Shown one piece after another: positions 7,026 through 14,590 of a DNA stretch of 36,581 bases; the stretch's first letter is position 1, and the number at the start of each line of letters is the position of its first letter. The position numbers were made by a program, and so were the translations under genes. Under the pieces are notes generated by a model, which made no database searches, was not told the origin of the DNA, and saw only the letters and a list, made by a program, of their open reading frames with translations. The DNA comes from Nitrospira sp. (GTDB taxonomy: Bacteria > Nitrospirota > Nitrospiria > Nitrospirales > Nitrospiraceae): NCBI GenBank assembly GCA_005116955.1, contig SWDI01000001.1, positions 842,999 through 879,579 of the forward strand. The letters run 5' to 3'.

Positions 7026-8762
7026 TTAGTGATAGTCCTCGTTCAGTGCCTTCAAGAAAGCCGTGAGTGGAACGATGTCTTGGACTGTGAGGGCAATCCC
7101 TCCCAGCTCACGATCGCCGTTCCGCAAACCACCTGTACGTTGGAGATCCGATACCTCACGGTAGAAATCCACAATCTGGTCAAGTGTGTCGAATTGACCG
7201 TTGTGCATGAAGGGCTCGGAATGTCCAAGGTCTCGAAGGCCGGGTGTCTTGAATCGCGCAATGGCACGATCGAGCAGAGTTGCATCCGGTAGTGGACAGG
7301 GCTGTTGATCGTCGCAGAGAATCGCACGGATCTTTGGCTGAGGTGCCGGCATGTCCGGATTGGCGAAGACGTTCCACAGGCCCAGGTCGGTCAATGTTGT
7401 GCCGGCAGCCGGAACGGCTCGGAATCGCTCGCTGGCCTGCGGGTGTTGTTCAGTAGCCGGCAGATCAGCGGCAGCTCGTGCCGTGAGTGTGGGAATAGTC
7501 AAATTCCTGAAGGCCCCATCACCATGACCAGGAATCTCATCATATTCCTTCTGTGTCGTCCCCGTATTGTGGGCCTTGAAATCGGTGAAGCTCGGCGCGG
7601 CATGACAGGCGATACAGTTCCCGATTTTCCCGATCGTCAGTTCAGTCTGTGCAGCAGGCCGCGCCGCCGGTTCCGTCAAGAACATCTTCAATCCAGCTAA
7701 TTCTTGCGCCCCAAACAAGAATGGCTGGGTATGAAATTGGAACTGACCGTCTGTTCTGTTGGGGTTCGAGGTGACAAACTGAAGTGTCTCGGCCGACTCA
7801 TGTGACTTTACGAGTTGCAGAAGACGTCTACTGTAATCGATCGGAGATTCGTTGGCATTGGGCGATTGCGGGAGTCCGTTGATCTCCAGAAAGACATTGA
7901 AGGGAGAGCGGATCGGTGCGCCGCTGTCTTCGGTCTGTGAAAATAGGAGGCCGTTGACGTAGGCGGTAACGACTTTGACGACGGCATCGAACACCTCTTG
8001 GTCGGTCGCGGAGCCGATCGTCTTGCGGAATTCCGAGGTAAGCTGGAATTCCTCTGCTATGGACGCATCAGTTCCCCCGAAAAGCACTCGGAATGGGGTT
8101 CCGTCGAACTCCTTCGCCAGATCTCCGGTGCCGTTGTCGGATCGGACCACGCGAGCGATATGAGCGATGGCCTGGGCGCGTTCTCCTGGCAGCCAGCCGA
8201 AGTTTCTGCCTGTGAAGGTGGCCGCGATCAGTTCTTCCATGGAATTAAATTCGGCATCAAAATGGAACAAGACGCCGCCTGGTCGATCGAGCGCAGCATT
8301 GACGAGAGGGGGTGAATTGCGGACGGCAACAGTTTTGCCGTCCGCTCGGGCCGGGAGGGGACTACGGCGCGCAAAATCAGCATAGGTCCGCATGCCGCCT
8401 CTCGGCGCATCCAGAACATCGTCAACCAAATGACAAGCCCGGCAATTCATGGCGAGCCCCTTGAATGGTCCCGGGGTGATCAGCGCACCCAAGGTTTCGA
8501 CCGTATCGACGACGTTGTCATCGATCTTTGGATCATTCACGTCACCGCCGGTATCCAGGAACACCTTGAAGGCCTGGGCAAATCGCGTTTCCAGAAACAG
8601 CCGTTCGCCGACGGCTTCTTCAGCCCCTGGCGTACCGGTGGCGGTGAGAGGCGGTGGAGTACTCTCACTTCCTGAACAGGCGACGAGTCCAGTGAGAAAT
8701 AGAAGCACAGAAGCGAAGATACGAGCGATTTTCGAATGATGTGGAATCAGGGTCAGATTCAT
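7026..8762 (-). CDS. Di-heme cytochrome c peroxidase/MauG-family lipoprotein
   Basis: 578 residues. The N-terminus has a lipoprotein signal with lipobox LVAC (Cys29). Two covalent heme sites are visible: CRACH at 107-111 and CIACH at 383-387. FKTPGLRDLGHSEPFMHNG near the C-terminus is typical of the CcpA/MauG superfamily, which reduces peroxide or carries out oxidative protein chemistry in the periplasm. It is longer than classical CcpA (about 340 residues), with inserted segments before each heme, so the substrate is uncertain. It is transcribed leftward; its leader contains three strong hairpins and its downstream side a small Cys-rich gene. It could protect against peroxide or pass electrons. 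Confidence 0.8.
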   Translation of the reverse strand: MNLTLIPHHSKIARIFASVLLFLTGLVACSGSESTPPPLTATGTPGAEEAVGERLFLETRFAQAFKVFLDTGGDVNDPKIDDNVVDTVETLGALITPGPFKGLAMNCRACHLVDDVLDAPRGGMRTYADFARRSPLPARADGKTVAVRNSPPLVNAALDRPGGVLFHFDAEFNSMEELIAATFTGRNFGWLPGERAQAIAHIARVVRSDNGTGDLAKEFDGTPFRVLFGGTDASIAEEFQLTSEFRKTIGSATDQEVFDAVVKVVTAYVNGLLFSQTEDSGAPIRSPFNVFLEINGLPQSPNANESPIDYSRRLLQLVKSHESAETLQFVTSNPNRTDGQFQFHTQPFLFGAQELAGLKMFLTEPAARPAAQTELTIGKIGNCIACHAAPSFTDFKAHNTGTTQKEYDEIPGHGDGAFRNLTIPTLTARAAADLPATEQHPQASERFRAVPAAGTTLTDLGLWNVFANPDMPAPQPKIRAILCDDQQPCPLPDATLLDRAIARFKTPGLRDLGHSEPFMHNGQFDTLDQIVDFYREVSDLQRTGGLRNGDRELGGIALTVQDIVPLTAFLKALNEDYH

Positions 8763-8855
8763 GACGTCGTGGTTCCTTTCAATGCAATCAGTTTGACCTG
8801 TCTCAGCAGTACTTCCTCATCAAAGATCAACGGTTGTCCCTCGTTCCGTAGGGGC

Positions 8856-8943
8856 GGCACGGGCTCTCGGGAGGCGAAAGCCCGTGCCTGCCAAGTGGGA
8901 GAGGTGGGGCTCCCACTTCGATGCCGGCGTAGGTCGTACGCCG
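8856..8943. repeat. Three consecutive stem-loops between HD-GYP and peroxidase genes
   Basis: Three perfect inverted repeats lie in a row: GGCACGGGCT/AGCCCGTGCC (8856-8865 and 8879-8888), AAGTGGGAG/CTCCCACTT (8893-8901 and 8910-8918) and CGGCGTA/TACGCCG (8925-8931 and 8937-8943). None has a T-run on either side. They sit after the HD-GYP stop codon and before the peroxidase start, so they may be a structured leader or transcript-end structures. Confidence 0.6.
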
Positions 8944-8949
8944 ACTACG

Positions 8950-9642
8950 CTACCGGTGAGGTCTGTCCCTTACAGCAATGGTTTCCGGCTCGCTCATGAT
9001 TTCGGCCAGGAGACCAACGACAGAGGGGTCAAATTGAGTTCCTGACGCCACCTGGATAATTCGAAGCGCAATGCGATCTCGAACGGGTCGATCATAAACT
9101 GCGGGGACCTGAATGGCCTCGAATGCGTCGGCGACTGCAAGAATTCTTGCTCCCAACGGGATGGACGTTCCCCTGAGTCCATAGGGATATCCCGATCCGT
9201 CCCATCGCTCGTGGTGATGGGCGATCATGACTGTGGCCTCACGAAGGAATGAAAAAGGTTCTAGTAACGTGGCTCCCAGCCGGGGGTGGTTTTGAATCGC
9301 CACATAGGAGTCTGGCTCAACCCATTCTCGTTTGGTTTGCAAACAGGGTGGAAGCATGAGAACGCCGATATCGTGAAGCAGAGAGGCCAGCTTGAGCTGA
9401 TGCAACTCCTCGTCCGTGAGAGATGCAGCCCGTCCGATCTGGAGTGCAATCGCCGCTGTTCCCTGTCCATGACCGGCTTGCCACGGTAGAAGCCGGTCCA
9501 GTTCTTTCGCCACTTGCCGAACGAGAATACTCTCCAGATCACGCCGCGAGGCGGATGGCAGATGGAGACGATCGATCTTTGTGAGCAGGCCCTGAATGGT
9601 CAAGACGGCCGGCTCGATCCGATCTGTACTGTCGACATGCAT
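8950..9642 (-). CDS. Stand-alone HD-GYP domain protein, probable cyclic-di-GMP phosphodiesterase
   Basis: 230 residues, almost all one HD-GYP domain. The motifs run in order: HGQGT (58-62), LLHDIG with the HD pair at 90-91, NHPRLG (119-123), HHERWDGSGYPYG with GYP at 151-153, and ADAFEAI near 171. All metal-binding and GYP residues of active enzymes are present, so hydrolysis of cyclic di-GMP is likely. No receiver or sensor domain is attached; the 40-residue N-terminus is too short for one. The start is set by GGAGG seven bases upstream. That site overlaps the T-run of the upstream operon's terminator, so the gene probably has separate transcription. The target process is unknown. Confidence 0.85.
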   Translation of the reverse strand: MHVDSTDRIEPAVLTIQGLLTKIDRLHLPSASRRDLESILVRQVAKELDRLLPWQAGHGQGTAAIALQIGRAASLTDEELHQLKLASLLHDIGVLMLPPCLQTKREWVEPDSYVAIQNHPRLGATLLEPFSFLREATVMIAHHHERWDGSGYPYGLRGTSIPLGARILAVADAFEAIQVPAVYDRPVRDRIALRIIQVASGTQFDPSVVGLLAEIMSEPETIAVRDRPHR

Positions 9643-9655
9643 GAGGCTGCCTCCT

Positions 9656-9698
9656 TAAAAACGAAGAGCCCAGAATCACTCGCGTGATCCTGGGCTCT
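9656..9698 (-). terminator. Rho-independent terminator of the Fur-box operon
   Basis: AGAGCCCAG (9665-9673) pairs with CTGGGCTCT (9690-9698), continued inward by ATCAC/GTGAT after one mismatch, with a four-base loop. On the minus strand the stem is followed three bases later by TTTTT. It lies about 50 bases after the stop of the four-helix membrane protein and closes that leftward operon. Confidence 0.8.
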
Positions 9699-9746
9699 GG
9701 GCGAATAGCCGCTGGCCTCTAGATGGTATACCGCCAACTGAGATGG

Positions 9747-10265
9747 TTAGGACCCTGGTGGGTGCTTCCCTCCCATTAAAGGCTGTCCCAGTATCCACAT
9801 TTCATACAGTGGGACCACCATCATGACTAAGAAACTGATCGTCATAAGGGTATCACCGGTCAACATTGAGATCACAAACATAGGAGACACGTAGCTAATC
9901 AGCCAGGGCGATACCAGATCGAGCATCACGCCCCCGAAGCCAGCCCATGTAGTGACGGCCTTGAGGGTATGGCTTGCGCTGGTCAAATACATCACGTGGA
10001 TCAAAATCATGAACACGACCGGCATCGTGAAGAGATGAAAATGAGTAATTTCCGCCAGCTCACGAAACGACATCGGTTCCCCGAACGTCGCATCCGATCC
10101 TCGATAGTGCTCAGCGATGCCTTGCGGTGACAATCCCGTCATGCTATGTGCCCAAAAAAACGAAAATGTAAATCCAGCCAGCATCAAGAGTAAAAATAGT
10201 GTGTAGAGCAACCGAATATGGCGATCTGAATCACGGAGCCTGAATTTTTGATTAAAGTTTCGCAT
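9747..10265 (-). CDS. Four-helix membrane protein with histidines, unknown function
   Basis: 172 residues with four predicted helices at about 18-39, 74-95, 106-131 and 136-158. Histidines cluster around helices 1 and 2: His40 at the end of helix 1, His53, His75, His77, His90 and His99. A bis-His heme b or metal site is conceivable, but no family motif is recognised. It is the last gene of the leftward operon with the porin, a lipoprotein and the FMN-binding protein, 25 bases after the latter, and is followed by a strong terminator. The context suggests an electron donor or anchor for the periplasmic FMN protein; this is inference. Confidence 0.7.
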   Translation of the reverse strand: MRNFNQKFRLRDSDRHIRLLYTLFLLLMLAGFTFSFFWAHSMTGLSPQGIAEHYRGSDATFGEPMSFRELAEITHFHLFTMPVVFMILIHVMYLTSASHTLKAVTTWAGFGGVMLDLVSPWLISYVSPMFVISMLTGDTLMTISFLVMMVVPLYEMWILGQPLMGGKHPPGS

Positions 10266-10290
10266 GCTTGGGACGTGGGGTCCGCTGTGA

Positions 10291-10980
10291 CTAATTGCCG
10301 AATATCGACGGAAGAAACCCTTTGTCTTTCTTGGCGGCTAGCGTGTCGCTCCCGATCCCCGCAGGTTTCAAATAGAACTCATCAACCAAGACGAGCACTC
10401 GCTTCACGCCGGCGCTGATGGAACGGACGGACATCGTGGCGCCGGTGATGTTGATAATATCCTTATTGATACGGATTGGATCCAGGACCGACTTGCCTTC
10501 ATATTGCACATTGAATCGCTTCCGTCCTACTTCGCTTCCTCTGGCTTCGCGAAACACCAACAGTTCGACATCGGAGCAGACCCCTTTTGCATCGACACCG
10601 ACCATGTAGGTCATATGCTTATGCTTGCCGATGGTATTGTGGACCATGGCGTAGCCGTCGATCGTATCACCCGTTTCACCGATGTAGACTTCGAAAGCGT
10701 GTTCCGGGAATTTCCATCCGATGCGTTGTTCGATCAGATCTTTCTTATCTTGGGTGAGCTGGATCACTTCCTTACGAACGCGTTGCGATTTCGGGAGGAC
10801 GATCTTCACGGCCTCATCTTCTGACATGAAGACTTCAGCGTGATTCAACTCAGCCTCGGTGAGATAGCGCTTCAGATCGTTATCCCACACCTTTTCGGCA
10901 CGAGCCGACAGGGGAATGGTGAGACAGAGCGCCGTCCCAATCGCGAAGCATGTGAAAATTGCTCTTAGGTGGCTGAACAT
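10291..10980 (-). CDS. Exported FMN-binding-domain protein
   Basis: 229 residues with a signal peptide (cleavage after ARA, residue 28). The C-terminal half matches FMN-binding domains such as those of NqrC and RnfG, ending in the flavinylation-type motif TGATMS (179-184). ApbE normally links FMN to the last Thr of this motif; here that position is Ser184. Earlier segments (VYIGETGDTIDGYAMVHNTIGKH) look like the rest of the flavin fold. It overlaps the upstream lipoprotein gene by 16 bases, so translation is coupled. ApbE is encoded divergently nearby, supporting covalent flavin attachment. The likely role is one-electron transfer outside the cytoplasm, perhaps to iron; the partner is not known. 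Confidence 0.8.
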   Translation of the reverse strand: MFSHLRAIFTCFAIGTALCLTIPLSARAEKVWDNDLKRYLTEAELNHAEVFMSEDEAVKIVLPKSQRVRKEVIQLTQDKKDLIEQRIGWKFPEHAFEVYIGETGDTIDGYAMVHNTIGKHKHMTYMVGVDAKGVCSDVELLVFREARGSEVGRKRFNVQYEGKSVLDPIRINKDIINITGATMSVRSISAGVKRVLVLVDEFYLKPAGIGSDTLAAKKDKGFLPSIFGN

Positions 10981-11441
10981 CCGTGTTCCTGCAACTTGGC
11001 ATCGAGACGATCTTGTATGTCTCGCATGACTTCTACGGATGGATCAGTCGGAGCCCAGCCAAAGAGACGTGAGCCTCCTCGAAAGACCCAGCTGTGTCGT
11101 TCTTCGATGAAAAAGACTTTTGTCCTGTCGTCCGTCTTCTTCACTCGGAGCGTGAGGCGAGATCGGTCTTTGCTGTCTGGGATTTCCCGTCGAAACGCAC
11201 CATACTTTCGGCCTGGCATCGGAATTTCGAGCCAGTGCGTAACGATCAATCCAGCCTCTTTATCGTTCGTATCGGCCGGCCGATCCTTTACGGCATCGAT
11301 GGCCGCATCCCAGGCTTGGTCATAGTTACAGGTGGTAGTCCGTTGGTGCATACCGCTGGTCATCAAGGCGCAACCTCCCACACTTCCAATCAGAAGGAGC
11401 GGGAGGATGTGCAAGTTCATTCGCTGCAGAAACTTTGTCAT
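10965..11441 (-). CDS. Putative outer-membrane lipoprotein
   Basis: 158 residues with a lipoprotein signal and lipobox VGGC (Cys24). The mature protein is an alpha/beta domain (YDQAWDAAIDAVKD, then THWLEIPMPGRKYGAFRRE, then LTLRVKKTDDRTKVFF) that recalls small BamC-type or other envelope lipoproteins, but I cannot assign a family with confidence. It lies between the porin and the FMN-binding protein and overlaps the latter by 16 bases. A hairpin at 11449-11473 separates it from the porin. It may help place the porin or link outer-membrane and periplasmic parts of the system. Confidence 0.7.
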   Translation of the reverse strand: MTKFLQRMNLHILPLLLIGSVGGCALMTSGMHQRTTTCNYDQAWDAAIDAVKDRPADTNDKEAGLIVTHWLEIPMPGRKYGAFRREIPDSKDRSRLTLRVKKTDDRTKVFFIEERHSWVFRGGSRLFGWAPTDPSVEVMRDIQDRLDAKLQEHGCSAT

Positions 11442-11448
11442 GTCATGA

Positions 11449-11473
11449 GCTCCCCGCCGATCCGGCGGGGAGC
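11449..11473. repeat. Intercistronic hairpin after the porin gene
   Basis: GCTCCCCGCC (11449-11458) pairs perfectly with GGCGGGGAGC (11464-11473) around a GATCC loop. It sits between the porin stop codon and the lipoprotein start codon and lacks a T-run. It could attenuate read-through or stabilise the porin message, allowing more porin than downstream products. Confidence 0.6.
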
Positions 11474-11489
11474 CTCCCTAGCTGTACAG

Positions 11490-12920
11490 TTAAAAGTAGG
11501 TCGCTGCCTGGAACAGAAATCCGTCCCCGTCCATTGGACTACTGGCGGTTCCCAAATCTCCTGCAGGGGTTAATCCCACTGCACCGTTCTGCGCGTTATG
11601 CTGCCAGTTGATTTTAAAAACCATGTCTTCGACGGGTCTGAAATTCAGACCGACTGTCAACCGGTCGAGTTCTCGCCGATTGCCAAGGGTATTGGCCCCA
11701 CCCACGGTGCGATTGTCTGTGTCGGTATCGATTTGCTCCCAGCGCACCGTTGCCGTGAAGGTGGATGCATCAGAGAAGTGGCTGGGTGCCAGTCTCTTCA
11801 GGATTTCCGGCATGAAGTGATAGTTCCCTTGAACATAGTAGCCGAACATGCCTGCAGGGCCTATTGCGTTGCCGGCCACGCCGGTGGCGTTGTTGTTGCT
11901 GATTCTGGTCCAGGCCGCTTCGCCGATCAACTCGAATGGACCTCGTTGCAAGGTCCAATCCACCGCGAAGATGTCGATATTTCCTGAACCAACTGTAGCA
12001 GCTGAGGGCTTATATTGCCCATGGTATCCAGAGCCGGCGATCTCAATACCCAACATAGGACTAAAGGCCAGGCGACCAACGATGGCTTTACTGTCATCGC
12101 GATCTCGGGACACGCTGCCACGTGCACTGCGGATGCCCAAATCCGTGATTGCACCAGCGGTTTGAGTCATGCCGTTGACCGCATAGAGTTCATAGTCGAT
12201 TTTGGAGAGAGCCGATGGATAGAACGTGCCATAGATACCAGCGCCGGCTTCGAACCAGGTGCTCGGAACGATGAGTCTGGATACCATCGGCCGATCGACA
12301 AGGTCGTTCAAGGGTGAGTCGTGAAGCAAGTTAAATTTGCCGACCGGCATCAGGAGAATGCCGCCTCGGAGGTTGATTCTCTCATCGATCAGATAGTCTA
12401 GTTGAGCGAATTCGACCTGTATCGAACCATCCCCCTGTGGTGAGTTAGTCCCCCCACGTTCGATTTCAATTTCCGTCGCGAATTTTACGCGATCGGTGAT
12501 ATCGGCAAAAATGAAGGGCACCAATCGCTGCTGACCAAAACTATTGCGGCTGGGATTGTCCAAATTTTGGCGAGAGAGGATGTTGTACATCACGTCTGCA
12601 TAACCGCCGAGCGTGGCTTTGGGCATGCTTAAAAACGGTTTCGCGTAGATCAGCTTCCCCGATCCTGTAGATCCGAAACCGAGAGAGGTTTTTTCCTCGC
12701 CAGGGCGTCCCACCCGAATATCGGTCATAGGCCCGGTCGGCACTGGGTATTGCTTAGGCTGCGAACTTTCCCCAGGAATCCCTCGAGATTCACGTTCCTG
12801 TGCTTTTTGTAACGCTTCTTCGAGTCTTTTCACTCGTTCCTCAAGGCTCTCTTCTGCGAAGACCGGAGTGACCGACAGCGCAAGAATTGAAAGAGCCCCG
12901 AGGAGTAACCGCATCTTCAT
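11490..12920 (-). CDS. Outer-membrane porin-like beta-barrel protein
   Basis: 476 residues. The signal peptide ends at VFA and is followed by a coiled coil (SLEERVKRLEEALQKAQE, about residues 24-42), a linker and a long beta-barrel region ending in the aromatic TYF expected for outer-membrane insertion. The barrel part (GGYADVMYN, FADITDRVKFATEIE, GGILLMPVGKFN, VGLNFRPVEDMVFKINW) resembles OprO/OprP-like or DcaP-like porins. The start has GGGAGG six bases upstream. It is the second gene after a Fur-box promoter and the main structural gene of the operon. Substrate cannot be read from sequence; iron or anion passage are both possible. No TonB plug domain is present. Confidence 0.8.
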   Translation of the reverse strand: MKMRLLLGALSILALSVTPVFAEESLEERVKRLEEALQKAQERESRGIPGESSQPKQYPVPTGPMTDIRVGRPGEEKTSLGFGSTGSGKLIYAKPFLSMPKATLGGYADVMYNILSRQNLDNPSRNSFGQQRLVPFIFADITDRVKFATEIEIERGGTNSPQGDGSIQVEFAQLDYLIDERINLRGGILLMPVGKFNLLHDSPLNDLVDRPMVSRLIVPSTWFEAGAGIYGTFYPSALSKIDYELYAVNGMTQTAGAITDLGIRSARGSVSRDRDDSKAIVGRLAFSPMLGIEIAGSGYHGQYKPSAATVGSGNIDIFAVDWTLQRGPFELIGEAAWTRISNNNATGVAGNAIGPAGMFGYYVQGNYHFMPEILKRLAPSHFSDASTFTATVRWEQIDTDTDNRTVGGANTLGNRRELDRLTVGLNFRPVEDMVFKINWQHNAQNGAVGLTPAGDLGTASSPMDGDGFLFQAATYF

Positions 12921-13043
12921 CGGTATCCTCCCTGATTAAGTAATGGTTGTGGACTGACTCGGGACTCAATGGTCTCTGGCCTTCGGGTACATGGGAAACA
13001 GGACGACTGCATGACGGTCGTTTCTCCTCTTGGAACCGGATTA

Positions 13044-13220
13044 TCAGATTGCCGTTCCCCAGCCTTCGATTGAAGAAAAGGGGATCACGACCATACGTTT
13101 GCACCGCTTGCACTTCAGTTCCAAGCCTTTCCCGCACACCTTGGCGATCAGCTGGCCGCACTCACAGCGGGTCTCATGAGTCTGGTCACGTTCCAATAAA
13201 GGAGCTTTCTCGATAGCCAT
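13044..13220 (-). CDS. Com-like small zinc-ribbon protein
   Basis: 58 residues starting MAIEKAPLLERD. Cysteines are arranged as RCECGQLIAKVC followed by ELKCKRCKR (Cys19, Cys21, Cys29, Cys37, Cys40), resembling the Mu Com-like zinc ribbons found as small proteins in many bacteria. A zinc-bound nucleic-acid- or protein-binding role is possible. It is the first open frame after the Fur-box promoter at 13248-13289, with the start 28 bases from the Fur site, and precedes the porin by 123 bases. The ribosome-binding site is weak, but family resemblance and position make it a real gene. Confidence 0.7.
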   Translation of the reverse strand: MAIEKAPLLERDQTHETRCECGQLIAKVCGKGLELKCKRCKRMVVIPFSSIEGWGTAI

Positions 13221-13247
13221 GATGCCAGATATCCCGCGTAATGAAAT

Positions 13248-13289
13248 TGAGAACGATTATTAATATCCTGATCAGTGTCCCACTGTCAA
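13248..13289 (-). promoter_or_regulatory. Leftward promoter with overlapping Fur box
   Basis: On the minus strand a perfect TTGACA (13284-13289) is followed after 18 bases by TATTAA (13260-13265). TGAGAACGATTATTA at 13248-13262 matches the 7-1-7 Fur consensus at 11 of 14 positions and covers the -10 box, the classic arrangement for iron-dependent repression. A Fur-family regulator is encoded at 20282-20713. Confidence 0.7.
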
Positions 13290-13295
13290 GTGGGA
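13278..13295. promoter_or_regulatory. Inverted repeat spanning the -35 box
   Basis: TCCCACT (13278-13284) and AGTGGGA (13289-13295) are perfectly complementary around GTCA and cover the TTGACA box. It could bind a second regulator besides Fur; the match may also be accidental. Confidence 0.4.
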
Positions 13296-13408
13296 AGTTA
13301 TCACTGGCAAGGTGGATGTCGTGTGCGTTTCCGGGGGCGCTTGTCTTATAATTTCCACATGAGAATATGCTCTGTTGCCAAGAGCTTTTGTTAGTAAACA
13401 TCCGACCC

Positions 13409-13436
13409 TTGGTGGGTGCTCTTTGGTGGGTGCTCT
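13409..13436. repeat. Perfect 14-base tandem direct repeat
   Basis: TTGGTGGGTGCTCT occurs twice back to back (13409-13422 and 13423-13436), 115 bases before the apbE start. It may be a recent slippage duplication or paired regulator sites. Confidence 0.7.
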
Positions 13437-13550
13437 ATGGTTGAGATCCTTCCTTATCCGGTGCAGAGCGGAGAATGGTTTACGAAGTGATGCGTATTCT
13501 GCGATGTCCCGGAATAGTTCATCGGCATTGGGGAGGAGAATAATCTAGCG

Positions 13551-14576
13551 ATGAAGTCTCTCCTTCTAAACGCTAGGTCCATAGCGATAGCCGGTCTTGC
13601 GCTGGCATCTTTCGCGAGTTGCGCCGAGGTGTCACCCTCCCCCCTGCCCATCGTCGTAAAGCGTACGCAAATGCATATGGGGACCCTGGTGACGATCACG
13701 GCCGTGTCACCCGACCAAGATGTGGGCAAACGGGCGATGCAGGTCGCATTCGATGAGATTAAGCGACTCGAACAGTTACTGAGTACCTGGCGTTCTGACA
13801 GCGAACTGTCACGGGTGAATCAAGAGGCCGGCCGTCGGCCTGTCCAGGTGAGTTCTGAGACGCTTGAGCTGGTCACTCGATCTCTGGAGCTAGGGCGTCT
13901 GACTATGGGTGGGTTCAATATTACAATCGGTCCTGCCATCGATGCATGGAGCGTGACCGACCGACAGCGCATTCCGGATGACAAGGAGCTGCAGCGGCTA
14001 AAGCCGCTCGTCGATTGGACACGCATTCAAGTCAATCAAGAAGCGCGGACTATTTATCTGCCTCATACGGGAATGCGTATTGATGTTGGTGGGATTGGGA
14101 AGGGATACGCAGCCGATCGGGCGGTGGAGGAGATGAAGCGGGCGGGAGCGAGAGGGGGCGTCGTCGCCTTATCGGGAGATATCAAAACATTCGGCGTCCT
14201 TCCAGATCGAAACAGGTTTCCCGTCGGTATCAGGCACCCACGTGAGGAAGGGGCATTGATTGCCATGATCGACCTGAACGATGAAGCCGTTTCGACCGCG
14301 GGTGATTACGAACGGTTTTTCGAACGAGATGGCGTCCGGTATCATCACATCTTGGATCCCCAAACATTGCAGCCGGCACGAGCTTGTCAGAGTGTCACGG
14401 TGATTGCCAAAGAAGGCATGATGGCTGACGGATTGGATACTGGGATTTTCGTGTTAGGACCAGAACAGGGGATGGCGTTGGTCGAGCGCTTGCCGGGGGT
14501 TGAAGCGATCATCATCGACCAGGAGGGCAAGATCACTGTCTCGTCCGGACTCCGTGGTCGGCTGCACGCGCCATGA
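13551..14576 (+). CDS. apbE: FAD:protein FMN transferase (ApbE), lipoprotein
   Basis: 341 residues with a lipoprotein signal (lipobox FASC, Cys24). ApbE takes FMN from FAD and attaches it to Thr or Ser of exported flavoproteins. Family marks are MGTLVTIT (about 43-50), GGFNITIGPAIDAW, the GGIGKGYAAD segment, STAGDYERFF, HHILDPQT and DGLDTGIFVLG, the last contributing to the metal site. The likely substrate is the FMN-binding protein at 10291-10980, encoded on the opposite strand beyond the Fur-box region. It is convergent with tonB, whose stop lies 14 bases away. No own Fur box is clear, but it shares the divergent control region. Confidence 0.9.
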   Translation: MKSLLLNARSIAIAGLALASFASCAEVSPSPLPIVVKRTQMHMGTLVTITAVSPDQDVGKRAMQVAFDEIKRLEQLLSTWRSDSELSRVNQEAGRRPVQVSSETLELVTRSLELGRLTMGGFNITIGPAIDAWSVTDRQRIPDDKELQRLKPLVDWTRIQVNQEARTIYLPHTGMRIDVGGIGKGYAADRAVEEMKRAGARGGVVALSGDIKTFGVLPDRNRFPVGIRHPREEGALIAMIDLNDEAVSTAGDYERFFERDGVRYHHILDPQTLQPARACQSVTVIAKEGMMADGLDTGIFVLGPEQGMALVERLPGVEAIIIDQEGKITVSSGLRGRLHAP

Positions 14577-14590
14577 GGTGCCGAGGAGGA

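Larger units (their letters stand above)
13221..13550. other. Divergent control region between zinc-ribbon gene and apbE
   Basis: About 330 bases without a gene. It contains a leftward promoter with a Fur box, an inverted repeat over its -35 box and, nearer apbE, a 14-base tandem repeat. A TATAAT at 13347-13352 faces apbE but its -35 partner is poor. A possible ribosome-binding GGGGAGGAG lies somewhat far from the apbE start. Confidence 0.6.
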
